Positions 7,596 to 15,692 of a DNA stretch of 64,000 bases are shown here, one piece after another (position 1 is the stretch's first letter; every line of letters begins with the position of its first letter). The translations under genes and the position numbers were made by a program. Source of the stretch: Terriglobales bacterium (GTDB lineage Bacteria; Acidobacteriota; Terriglobia; Terriglobales; Acidobacteriaceae); the NCBI GenBank assembly GCA_025980765.1, contig JAICXB010000016.1, forward strand, positions 1 through 64,000. Reading direction: 5' to 3'. The notes under the pieces were generated by a model. The model was not told the origin of the DNA and searched no databases. It saw only the letters and a program-made list of their open reading frames with translations.

Positions 7596-9080
7596 TCAGC
7601 GCCCAAAGAACATCGCGCTCAACTGCTTCGTCGCTTCTACTCCGTGAGCTTCATTTGCGCCGCGCAGCTCCTGGATTGAGTGGCTGGGCTGGAAGGGCTG
7701 CGAGCGCTCGTTCCAGTTGTGGTATTGGTGGCACAGGAAGCAGCCGTTCTGGGCTTTGCCGAAGCTGGTGGGTTGACCATTGTGGCAGCTCTGGCAGGTC
7801 TTGATGCTCGGAATGAGGACGTCGGCAGTTTCCTGGCTCGTCGGCGCTTTGGTGTGGCACGAGCTGCACTCGATGCTCACGTGGGCGTAGTGGCTGAATA
7901 CCGAATTCTTGAGCCATACCGGTTTGATATTCGCAGGCGCCACTTCGGGCATGGCCTCAGCTGTCTGAGTTTCGCCCTGGTAATTGAGCGTGTGACACTG
8001 CAGACAGGTTTTATGCCAGAGCAGGTTTTCCGCATCCGCTGTGCGCAGCTTCACCCACTCTGCCGGCGTGCGGGCGACCACGGCTTGTTGCCCTTCGCGT
8101 GAGATCTTCCCTCCGAAAATCATGCGCGCTGGGCGGATTTGTTCATGCAATGCTTGTGGGTGCTGTTGGATGTAATCGGTCAATTTCTTAACGATGAAGG
8201 CGTGCACGATCTCCGGCCGGTCATGCGGCACCGAGTCAGAGAAGTGACTGTCGAACTGTAGCGAGTGGCAGCTCTGGCAAGCGCTCGCATACGTCGGAGC
8301 CGCCATATAAGCGCGTCCTGCTCCCGGATGAATGGGTTCCACTGGCATCGCAGGATTGTGCGGGTCCTCACTGTCGCTCTCCGATGTGAGCGCCGCTTGC
8401 ACCATGCGCGGCTGCCCGTATTTCCACGGAGTACTTTGATCGGCGGGTGTGCGGTGGCAGTCCTGGCATACCAGCTGGACCGGCTGCGCGTTGGGGCCAA
8501 GCAGGCCGGCGCGCAGATGGACGAAGTGGTTCAGCTTGATGGTGCCTGGATCCCTATAGTTATCGCGCAACGGAGCAAATTCCGGATGCTTCGCATCGAA
8601 GTTGTAGATCGCGGTTTGGAACCGTGGTTCTCCGCTCTTGACCTTGAGATCACCATGGCACTGCACGCAGGTCTGGTCGGCGGTCTGTTGCAAATGGGGT
8701 GAACCAATGTGTTCTACATGGCAGGACGCGCAGGTAGGAGTGAAGGTCTGCATTGCCTGGTGCGCGGGCGCCTGATGGCAGCTCAGGCAAGCTTGATCGC
8801 TGACGTGCTTGCGAAATCCTACTTCAACCGCGCCGGCCTTGATCAGCGGAGCATGGCAGGTATTGCACTGCTTTCCGGTGAACGAGTGCACGGACGAAAG
8901 CGGTCCGCTGGAATAAGGGATGGCGTTGCCGCGCAGGTGATAGCTGAGAAGCCACAGAATTGCGAACGCGGGAAGCGCGGTCATCAGAACAGCGCGAGTA
9001 AGCCGCCAGCCTCCCCATCGCTGGAAGTAATGGAAGTCGTGCCGCTGTCCGAGACTTTTGGCTGTACGTTTACGGGCCAT
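7596..9080 (-). CDS. Membrane-anchored decahaem cytochrome c
   Basis: A 494-residue protein with ten CxxCH haem c sites: CNTCH, CLSCH, CASCH, CVQCH, CQDCH, CQSCH, CLQCH, CSSCH, CQSCH and CFLCH. One N-terminal membrane segment (residues ~27-45, RAVLMTALPAFAILWLLSYH) anchors it with the haem part in the periplasm. It is the last gene of the minus-strand electron-transfer operon, nine bases after the b-type membrane protein. It is probably the periplasmic electron carrier, or terminal reductase, that receives electrons from the membrane subunit. The exact family is not recognised. Confidence 0.9.
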   Translation of the reverse strand: MARKRTAKSLGQRHDFHYFQRWGGWRLTRAVLMTALPAFAILWLLSYHLRGNAIPYSSGPLSSVHSFTGKQCNTCHAPLIKAGAVEVGFRKHVSDQACLSCHQAPAHQAMQTFTPTCASCHVEHIGSPHLQQTADQTCVQCHGDLKVKSGEPRFQTAIYNFDAKHPEFAPLRDNYRDPGTIKLNHFVHLRAGLLGPNAQPVQLVCQDCHRTPADQSTPWKYGQPRMVQAALTSESDSEDPHNPAMPVEPIHPGAGRAYMAAPTYASACQSCHSLQFDSHFSDSVPHDRPEIVHAFIVKKLTDYIQQHPQALHEQIRPARMIFGGKISREGQQAVVARTPAEWVKLRTADAENLLWHKTCLQCHTLNYQGETQTAEAMPEVAPANIKPVWLKNSVFSHYAHVSIECSSCHTKAPTSQETADVLIPSIKTCQSCHNGQPTSFGKAQNGCFLCHQYHNWNERSQPFQPSHSIQELRGANEAHGVEATKQLSAMFFGR

Positions 9081-9089
9081 GATTCTTCA

Positions 9090-9986
9090 TCAGTACTGCA
9101 AGGCTACGATTGCGTGAATTGCGCCCATTACCAGCAGCGCGAGCGACAGAGGGATGTGAACGAACAGCCATCCATGCAGCACGCGGTGCATGCGGGTCTG
9201 GTGGTCCAGTTCGCGCTTCTCCTCGCAAATGCTTTCCAGATCATTTACTACCGGATGGACAACATCCGGCAGCAGCGTCTTCAGATTTCTGAAACTCTCG
9301 GCTGAAATCGAGCGATCGGCGATCGCGCAGCCGTGCGCTCCGTCCTGCTCGAGATAGGGACGCAGTTCCTTGTCATAAAACTCGGTAAGCTCGTTGCGCA
9401 CCTCATCTTCCATCTGCACCAGGGTGACGATCACGCCTCCGGTCTGCGAGTTCGCCGCCGCCATGGCGGACTGGCTCATGGAGACGCCGGTGACCTCGGC
9501 CACTTTGGTGTCGGCCTCATCCAGCAGCTGGCCGCGGATGCGAGGGATTTCCGCATAGATGGTTTCCATCGGGACCTGCTGGGTCATCATGCGCGGCATG
9601 TAGTGTTGAAAGATTGCCCCGATAATTCCGCTCACGATCACAATCGTGAACAGGATCATCATCCAGAGGGTCAGCGTGCCTTTCCCGAAAGAGAACCCGG
9701 CATGGAAAAGGATCAGCGGATACGCGATCAGCCCTAGCCAGATGTGTCCGCGCATCCAGGTAGAAGTGCGTCCCATGCGCCATACCGGCTTCTTTTTGCG
9801 CAGGCTGAGCAGGCCGGCGAAGATCATGAACGCGAAGCCGACGCTGCCATAGATGATGCCCAGCACGGTGCCGCCGTGCGCGCCACCCATCGTCAGCCGA
9901 TCGTAAGGGATGTAAACAGCAGTGGCCACGATCAGGCCGATCACGCTGCCCCATATCCACTTGCGATGTGTCTGGTCGATGCGCAC
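9090..9986 (-). CDS. b-type cytochrome-like membrane protein of the electron-transfer operon
   Basis: A 298-residue protein with four or five membrane helices. Helices at about residues 12-28, 43-60, 78-98 and 104-124, plus a C-terminal one, carry possible haem-ligand His residues: RGHIWLGL, LILFHAGF, FQHYMPR, HIPLSLAL and MGAIHAIV. A ~130-residue soluble loop lies between the fourth and last helix. It could be the haem b subunit linking the cytoplasmic iron-sulfur protein to the periplasmic decahaem cytochrome. The GTG start at 9986 is supported by AGGAG seven bases before it. It begins two bases after the preceding gene ends. Confidence 0.72.
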   Translation of the reverse strand: MRIDQTHRKWIWGSVIGLIVATAVYIPYDRLTMGGAHGGTVLGIIYGSVGFAFMIFAGLLSLRKKKPVWRMGRTSTWMRGHIWLGLIAYPLILFHAGFSFGKGTLTLWMMILFTIVIVSGIIGAIFQHYMPRMMTQQVPMETIYAEIPRIRGQLLDEADTKVAEVTGVSMSQSAMAAANSQTGGVIVTLVQMEDEVRNELTEFYDKELRPYLEQDGAHGCAIADRSISAESFRNLKTLLPDVVHPVVNDLESICEEKRELDHQTRMHRVLHGWLFVHIPLSLALLVMGAIHAIVALQY

Positions 9987-9988
9987 GG

Positions 9989-12181
9989 TTATCTCCTGTC
10001 CATCATTCCCGGGGCCATGCTGAATGGCACCGGCTCAACCTTCTTGCCGCTCAACATCTCTCCAAAGAATTCCGGCGGATTTACTCGATGCGCCGCATCG
10101 TGCGGGCATGCATACACGCAGCTTGGCTCAGGATGGTCGTAGCAGAGGTTGCATGAAGTGGCTTTGCGGACCGTCGCCTTCACTCCTACCGAACCTTGAG
10201 GGGCGGGGAACTCGTGCAGGTTGATGTTGCCGTAGGGACAATTGTTGGCGCACAGGCCGCAGCCAACGCACCAGTCTTCGATGATGACTTCAAGCGAATT
10301 GCGGCGGCGGATCGATCCCACCGGGCAGCCAACCATGCACAGCGGATCGCGGCACTGCCGGCATGACGTGGCGACCAGGAAATTGTCGAAGCGCAGCCCA
10401 TCGCGGATAAGGCGGGTAATTCCGTCGTGCGCATCGGCGCATGCTTTCACGCACTGGTCACAACGGGTGCAGCGGTCGAGATCGAGCACCAGCAGGCTCT
10501 GCGCGTCCATGAGGCCCTGGCGCAGGAAGTCATCCACCGGCACGTTCTGCAGATTATGGATGCGAGCGCGATTTTCGTCGGTGCGCTCCTGCGCTACGGC
10601 CTGCAGGCTGGCGCGAACATCGGGGAAGCGCTCCAGCATCTCTCGAAAATCTTCGCCGAGGATCTTGACCACCTCAACATGATCGAGCGCGGTACAGGTT
10701 GCGGTACGCAATCCCTCGGCGGAGAGCAATCCGATTTCGCCGAAGTAGTTTCCACGCGCGAGGTATGAAAGCACCAACTCCCCGCCGGGATGATGTTCGC
10801 TCACTTTGATGAACCCGATCCGCACCAGATAAAAGCTGTCGGCGGGATCGCCCTGGCGGCAGATGACCTGGCCGGGCGTGAAGCGCTGCAGCTCCACCCG
10901 GTCACGCAGGCGATCGATGAAGTCCTGCGTAAGCGATGCAAAAATGGGAACGCTCTTCAGATGTGTTTCCAAAGCGCGGGTACGGTAGTTTTGCTCGAGC
11001 TTGGCGCGGAAGGTCTTGTTCTTCTGCAGAACGTCGAGTACGTTGCGCAGCATCTCCAGACAGACCGTATCTTCCGCCGCACGGACCGTAGCGCTGCGCG
11101 GGTAGAAGCTCATGCAGGTCATCTCGCCGAAGAGATCGCCTGCCTGAAGCTGCGCGACTGGATGGTCATACTCCAGATCGACGGGCGCATCGATGTGGAT
11201 GTACTTGCGCTGGGTGTTTTCCTCCTCGCGCTGGTGCTCCTTACGCGGTTTGAGTTTGCTCGCCAGCTTACTCAGGAAGCCCTGCTCCGAACCTTCGGTG
11301 TCAACGTGGGCGCGTGGAGAGTTGATAAAAATGTCCACTTTGCCTTCGAGGACGTAGAAAGCGGTGGAACCATAGTCGCCCTCGCGGCAGATGATTTCGC
11401 CTTTTTTGAAGTGGCGCTTGACCACGGCGCCCTTGTTCAACTCCAGGAAAGTCCCGGAGACGCCTTTGAACACCGGCAGAGCCAGCAGTTCCTGCGCCTC
11501 CACCGAGGTGCCGCCTGCAAGCCCCAGTTCCTGACCAACGACATGTTTATTGGTCAAGGCTCCAGTGGGACAGGAAACCATGCATTCCCCGCAGGAAACA
11601 CACGAAGAACTGCCCATGGGATCGTCGGTGTCGAAGGAGATTGCGGCGGCATAGCCTTTGCCTTGCCGTGCGATCACGAAATTGTTGCGGATCTCCGAGC
11701 AGCCGCGAATGCAACGGTCGCACAGGATGCAGGCGGAATGGTCCACCATGATGCTGAGCGAAGACTCGTCTTTTTGATGCGAGGGCGTGAGGCGCTTGGC
11801 GAAGCGCGGGGTGGAGATCGCGAAGTTCTTCGCCATGGTCTCCAATTCGCAGTCGCCGGAATGTTGCTGCCGAGCGCAGGGAGCGGGATGGTCCGACATC
11901 AACAACTCGACCAACGTCTTACGTGAAGCCTGCACCGGGTCGGTGTTGGTCTTGACCACCATGTTGTTTTCGGCTTCGCGAATGCAGGCCGCGGTATAGA
12001 CGCGAGAGCCCACATCCACCACGCAGACGCGGCAAACTCCAACCGGGGTTTCGTTCTGCTGGTGGCACAGTGTAGGAATGGGAATGCCGTTCATGCGCGC
12101 GGCATCGAAGATGGTGGTGCCGGCGGGGACGGTGACCTGCCTGCCATCAATGGTGAGCGTGATTTCCTTTACGGGCGTCAT
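9989..12181 (-). CDS. Iron-sulfur electron-transfer protein with two cyclic-nucleotide-binding domains
   Basis: A 730-residue fusion. Residues ~1-80 form a NuoG-like [2Fe-2S] domain (TLCHQQ, GVCRVCVVD, TAAC). Residues ~95-215 hold a NuoG-like HPAPC...GDC segment and two ferredoxin motifs (CILCDRCIRGC and CVSCGECMVSCP). Two cNMP-binding domains follow at ~225-390 and ~395-510, each with a complete phosphate-binding cassette: FGEMTCMSFYPRSATVRA and FGEIGLLSAEGLRTATCTA. Residues ~535-715 are a DmsB/HybA-like region with four [4Fe-4S] motifs (CTRCDQC, CRQCRDPLCMVGCP, CVGCGLCANNCP, CNLCYDHPEPSC). The layout suggests electron transfer from the NuoEF-like protein to the membrane subunit, with gating by cAMP or c-di-nucleotide; the gating is inference. 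The ATG at 12181 overlaps the upstream stop (ATGA). The NuoG-type N5 motif appears to lack one Cys. Confidence 0.9.
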   Translation of the reverse strand: MTPVKEITLTIDGRQVTVPAGTTIFDAARMNGIPIPTLCHQQNETPVGVCRVCVVDVGSRVYTAACIREAENNMVVKTNTDPVQASRKTLVELLMSDHPAPCARQQHSGDCELETMAKNFAISTPRFAKRLTPSHQKDESSLSIMVDHSACILCDRCIRGCSEIRNNFVIARQGKGYAAAISFDTDDPMGSSSCVSCGECMVSCPTGALTNKHVVGQELGLAGGTSVEAQELLALPVFKGVSGTFLELNKGAVVKRHFKKGEIICREGDYGSTAFYVLEGKVDIFINSPRAHVDTEGSEQGFLSKLASKLKPRKEHQREEENTQRKYIHIDAPVDLEYDHPVAQLQAGDLFGEMTCMSFYPRSATVRAAEDTVCLEMLRNVLDVLQKNKTFRAKLEQNYRTRALETHLKSVPIFASLTQDFIDRLRDRVELQRFTPGQVICRQGDPADSFYLVRIGFIKVSEHHPGGELVLSYLARGNYFGEIGLLSAEGLRTATCTALDHVEVVKILGEDFREMLERFPDVRASLQAVAQERTDENRARIHNLQNVPVDDFLRQGLMDAQSLLVLDLDRCTRCDQCVKACADAHDGITRLIRDGLRFDNFLVATSCRQCRDPLCMVGCPVGSIRRRNSLEVIIEDWCVGCGLCANNCPYGNINLHEFPAPQGSVGVKATVRKATSCNLCYDHPEPSCVYACPHDAAHRVNPPEFFGEMLSGKKVEPVPFSMAPGMMDRR

Positions 12182-13959
12182 GCTCTGCCTCCGACGCTGC
12201 AAACGCCTGCGGGGCAGCGGCCCTGTTTGACGTGTGCGTCCACCTCATCGCGGAAATGATGAAGAACTGACTGAATCGGGGCTGGAACGATTTGTCCCAG
12301 GCCGCAGATGGACGTCAGCATCATGGTGTGCGAGAGTTCGTCGAGCACTTGCAGGTCGCTCGAATTTTGCTTGCCTTGCGTCCAGGCGGTGAGCATGTCA
12401 ACCATCTTCTGCGAGCCCACGCGGCAAGGCACGCATTTTCCGCACGATTCATTGCGATAGAACTTCACCGCGTTGAGCGCCATGTCGAGCATGCAGGCAT
12501 CTTCGGAACAGACGACGATCGCTCCCGAGCCGACCATGGAGTTTACCGGAGGCTTGGCCATCACATCCCAATCGAGCGGCAGGTTGAGCATCGACGCCGG
12601 AAGATATCCGGACGAAGGTCCGGAAGGTGCGAAGGCTTTGATGGTTTTTCCCGGCAATGGTCCACCTGCCAGTCCGTTGATCAATTCGTCGTAGCTGATG
12701 CCCATGGGAACTTCGAAAACGCCAGGATTACGCACGTCGCCGCTGATGCCCACGAATTTCACGCCGGCAGTGCCGTTGCGTCCGTAACTCTTGAACCAAT
12801 CGACGCCGCGGGCCAGGATCACTGTCGCCAGCGCGAAGGTCTCAACGTTGTTGAGCGCCGTTGGTTTGTGCCAGAGCCCCTGGAATACCGGGAATGGCGG
12901 CTTGTTGCGCGGCTCGGAGCGCTTGCCTTCGATGGCTTCGATCAGCGCAGTCTCCTCGCCGCAAATGTATCCGCCAGGACTGATGAATATCTTCAGATCA
13001 AAATGCAAGCCGCTGCCAAGAATGTTGCTGCCCAAAAGATTCTCGCGGTAGCAGGAATCGATTTCGTCCTGGCAGGCTTCCGCAGGGTGCTCATACTCGT
13101 GCCGGATATAGAGGACGCCACTCTTCGCGCCGGTGACCAGGCCGGCAAGAATCATGCCTTCGACGAGCAGGTGCGGGAGGTGCTGCATGATGAAACGATC
13201 TTTGATGGTGCCGGGCTCGCTCTCGTCGGCGTTACACACGACATACTTTTCATCGCCGGCGCAGTTGCGTACCGCTTCCCATTTTGTGCCGGTGGGGAAG
13301 CCGGCGCCGCCCATGCCGCGCAGTCCGCTGGCTTTCAGTTGCGCGACCACTCCAGTGAAATCGCGGCTCTTCACGAACTCGCGCAGCACGCCATATTTTT
13401 GCGTGCCAATGTAAGGATCGGAATGGATCTCGGTGCGGATGCGTTCCGGGCGGGTGTGCGGCAGAGGTTCGCCGGCCAGCTTTCGCACCACGATGTCGGC
13501 AGCGCGCTCGCCGTTGATGCTGTCGTAAATCTGCTCTTCGTTCTTGGTGGAGATCAGCAAGGCAGGCGCGCCGTCGCAACGTCCCAGACAGGAAATTTCG
13601 CGAATGCTGCAGTTGTCTGGACCTTGATTGCTCAGGCGAGTCTGCAATTCCTGTTTGAGCAGTCCAGCGCCGCGGAGGTGGCAAGACATGTCGCTGCACA
13701 CGCGAACATCGACGCGTGCCGGCGCGGTGAGATGAAAGTGCGGATAAAAACTCGCGACGGTGAAAACCTCGCGAACGTGCATTCCGCGCGCGTCGGCGAT
13801 GGCCTGCAATTTGTCCGTGGGCAAATACCCGTACTCGCGCTGAATAGCCTTCAGGTCTTCAAATATACCGTCGGTGTTGTGAGCCGATGGGCCTTGCGGA
13901 GCCAATGAGGTGCCAGGAATCGCCACGGGAGTGCCTTTGGACGCCGCGCCGAAGCACAT
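12178..13959 (-). CDS. NuoE-NuoF fusion, NADH-oxidising subunit
   Basis: The N-terminal ~170 residues are NuoE-like (thioredoxin-fold [2Fe-2S] with VCSDMSC and SCLGRCDGAPAL). The rest is NuoF: FMN site GLRGMGGAGFPTGTKW, NADH site NADESEPGTIKDR, GGYICGEETALIEAIEGKR, and the [4Fe-4S] ligands ESCGKCVPC plus SICGLG. The fusion of 24- and 51-kDa subunits resembles those of bacterial formate dehydrogenases and NAD-reducing hydrogenases. No complex I, hydrogenase or formate dehydrogenase large subunit is nearby, so this module probably feeds NADH electrons into the iron-sulfur/cNMP protein, to which it is translationally coupled. ATG 13959 is used; a TTG at 14040 would add 27 residues, and neither start has a clear ribosome-binding site. 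Confidence 0.93.
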   Translation of the reverse strand: MCFGAASKGTPVAIPGTSLAPQGPSAHNTDGIFEDLKAIQREYGYLPTDKLQAIADARGMHVREVFTVASFYPHFHLTAPARVDVRVCSDMSCHLRGAGLLKQELQTRLSNQGPDNCSIREISCLGRCDGAPALLISTKNEEQIYDSINGERAADIVVRKLAGEPLPHTRPERIRTEIHSDPYIGTQKYGVLREFVKSRDFTGVVAQLKASGLRGMGGAGFPTGTKWEAVRNCAGDEKYVVCNADESEPGTIKDRFIMQHLPHLLVEGMILAGLVTGAKSGVLYIRHEYEHPAEACQDEIDSCYRENLLGSNILGSGLHFDLKIFISPGGYICGEETALIEAIEGKRSEPRNKPPFPVFQGLWHKPTALNNVETFALATVILARGVDWFKSYGRNGTAGVKFVGISGDVRNPGVFEVPMGISYDELINGLAGGPLPGKTIKAFAPSGPSSGYLPASMLNLPLDWDVMAKPPVNSMVGSGAIVVCSEDACMLDMALNAVKFYRNESCGKCVPCRVGSQKMVDMLTAWTQGKQNSSDLQVLDELSHTMMLTSICGLGQIVPAPIQSVLHHFRDEVDAHVKQGRCPAGVCSVGGRA

Positions 13960-14027
13960 GCAGAATTGCAAGCGAACAGGTTCTTTGCGGAGTCGGAGCG
14001 GGAAATATAGCAAAACGCTGTATCCCT

Positions 14028-14056
14028 GGTAAAGGTGCAATTGAAAAGATTGTCAA
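14028..14056 (-). promoter_or_regulatory. Possible promoter of the nuoEF-like operon
   Basis: On the minus strand a perfect TTGACA (14056-14051) is followed, after 17 bases, by TTTACC (14033-14028), a poor -10 match. It lies ~70 bases ahead of the preferred start, in the gap shared with the divergent cytochrome gene. Confidence 0.3.
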
Positions 14057-14163
14057 AAAAAATACCTCTGGCCGGAATCGGTGTTTGTATTTGATTTCGG
14101 CGGGCAAGCGGCGTATAAGGTCGGAGCCACAAAAAACTTCAGACTTGGGTGGTTGAGACGCAC

Positions 14164-15609
14164 ATGACTCGACAAGGGTGCTGCTCTGCGCTCCGCTTGC
14201 CTGCTGTTGTTCGGTTCTGTCTGCTGCTGGTGCTGGTTTCCCCGCTGTACTCGCACGCTGCGGACAACGCTAAGGCAAACCAATTCGGCTTCCTGCAACC
14301 TGTGTCAGCCGCTGAGGCCCGCTACGTCGGCCCCGGCTCCTGCAGCGCGACTGCCTGCCACGGCTCCGTCCAGGCGCGCCACGAAACCAAGGTGTTGCAG
14401 AACGAGTACAGCACCTGGGTGCTACAGGACAAGCACGCCAAGGCCTGGAATGTCCTGAACAATCAGGTCTCACAGCGCATTGCGAAAATCCTTGGTCTGC
14501 CCAGCGCTGCCACCGCGCCGAAGTGCCTGGCATGTCATTCGCTGTACGTTTCCAACGATCAGAAATCGAGAGAGTTTGACGTAAACGAAGGCGTGAGTTG
14601 CGAAAGCTGCCATGGACCTTCTTCGCTGTGGCTGGGTCCGCACACCGCGCGCGACTGGCCGCATGAGAAGTCGGTCGCCATGGGAATGTACGACACCAAG
14701 AACCTTCAGCTCCGCACGGAAAAATGTCTGACCTGCCATTTGGGCACAGCGGAGAAGTATGTCGATCACGAGATGATCGCTGCCGGACATCCTGACCTGT
14801 TGTTCGAGCTCGATTCGTTTCAGGCAATCGAGCCTGAACATTGGGTAGAAAAAGTGCCGGGACATCCGGACCAGCCTGATACAGATCCGTTGCTTGGAGT
14901 GCGTCTGTGGAGCGTGGGTCAGGCAATCCAGCTCAGAGAAGAAATGCAGCGGCTGACTCGGCGCGCCAAGGGGACGGAAGGCAAGAAGGGTTTGGTGTGG
15001 CCGGAGTACGGAGAACTAGACTGCTTCGCATGCCATCACAGCCTGGTTCCGCCGGAAGTCAGTTGGAGACTGACGAGTGCGACCGAGTCCCCGCGTGGAG
15101 GACGCGGATATTATCAGGAGCGGCGCGCTGGCGACCCGGCCTATAACATGTCGCGGGTAGTCGTGTTTCAGCACATGGCTGACGCGGTAGATGCGGCGAC
15201 GGCGAAGGAATTGCGCAGCACCATGCTGCAGGTTGCGACGGAAGTGACCAAGCTGCAGTCCGATCGCGCCAAAGTGGAACAGCTCGCCACGCAGGCGGGC
15301 GAGCTCGCCGGTAAGCTGGCTGACGAGATCCGCAACGCCAGCTTCACGAAGGAAAGAACCTCTAGCGTGATGCGGGCCATTGCCGCCGATGGTGATTACA
15401 TTTCCGACGAGGGCGAGCGGAGCGCCGAACAGGCATACATGGCTCTCGATTCGCTATTTATCGCTTATTCGAAGGCAGGCGGCGCCAGCAATCCGCAGGG
15501 AGTTCGGGCTGCGCTTGACTCTCTGCGCCAGCAACTCGATAATCCCTCGGCCTATAACGCGCCCAAATTCGCGGCAGCGATGAAGCGCGTGAATGCAGCG
15601 TTGCGATAA
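14164..15609 (+). CDS. Exported cytochrome c554-like multihaem protein
   Basis: A 481-residue secreted protein. A signal peptide (residues ~1-38) ends near LYSHA/AD. Haem sites are CSATACH (a CX4CH form), CLACH, CESCH, CLTCH and CFACH, with extra His residues that could be distal ligands. The pattern fits the cytochrome c554 family of tetra- to pentahaem proteins. The C-terminal ~150 residues lack haem motifs and look helical. It is transcribed divergently from the NuoEF-like operon across a ~200-base gap and is likely part of the same periplasmic electron path. ATG 14164 is chosen over GTG 14149 because it starts the signal peptide cleanly. Confidence 0.85.
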   Translation: MTRQGCCSALRLPAVVRFCLLLVLVSPLYSHAADNAKANQFGFLQPVSAAEARYVGPGSCSATACHGSVQARHETKVLQNEYSTWVLQDKHAKAWNVLNNQVSQRIAKILGLPSAATAPKCLACHSLYVSNDQKSREFDVNEGVSCESCHGPSSLWLGPHTARDWPHEKSVAMGMYDTKNLQLRTEKCLTCHLGTAEKYVDHEMIAAGHPDLLFELDSFQAIEPEHWVEKVPGHPDQPDTDPLLGVRLWSVGQAIQLREEMQRLTRRAKGTEGKKGLVWPEYGELDCFACHHSLVPPEVSWRLTSATESPRGGRGYYQERRAGDPAYNMSRVVVFQHMADAVDAATAKELRSTMLQVATEVTKLQSDRAKVEQLATQAGELAGKLADEIRNASFTKERTSSVMRAIAADGDYISDEGERSAEQAYMALDSLFIAYSKAGGASNPQGVRAALDSLRQQLDNPSAYNAPKFAAAMKRVNAALR

Positions 15610-15692
15610 TTCAGAACCGCCTGCATTGGCGTGTAGGGCTGTTAGCATGTAGATGAACTGCGCCCGCCGCTACCGCAGCGGGTTCTGCCCCG

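Noticed and set aside
10790-11926. 378-residue plus-strand frame within the cNMP/Fe-S gene
   Set aside because: Antisense shadow of a protein with unambiguous iron-sulfur and cNMP motifs.
12292-13908. 538-residue plus-strand frame opposite the NuoEF fusion
   Set aside because: Antisense shadow: no domain, while the minus strand carries all NuoE/NuoF motifs.
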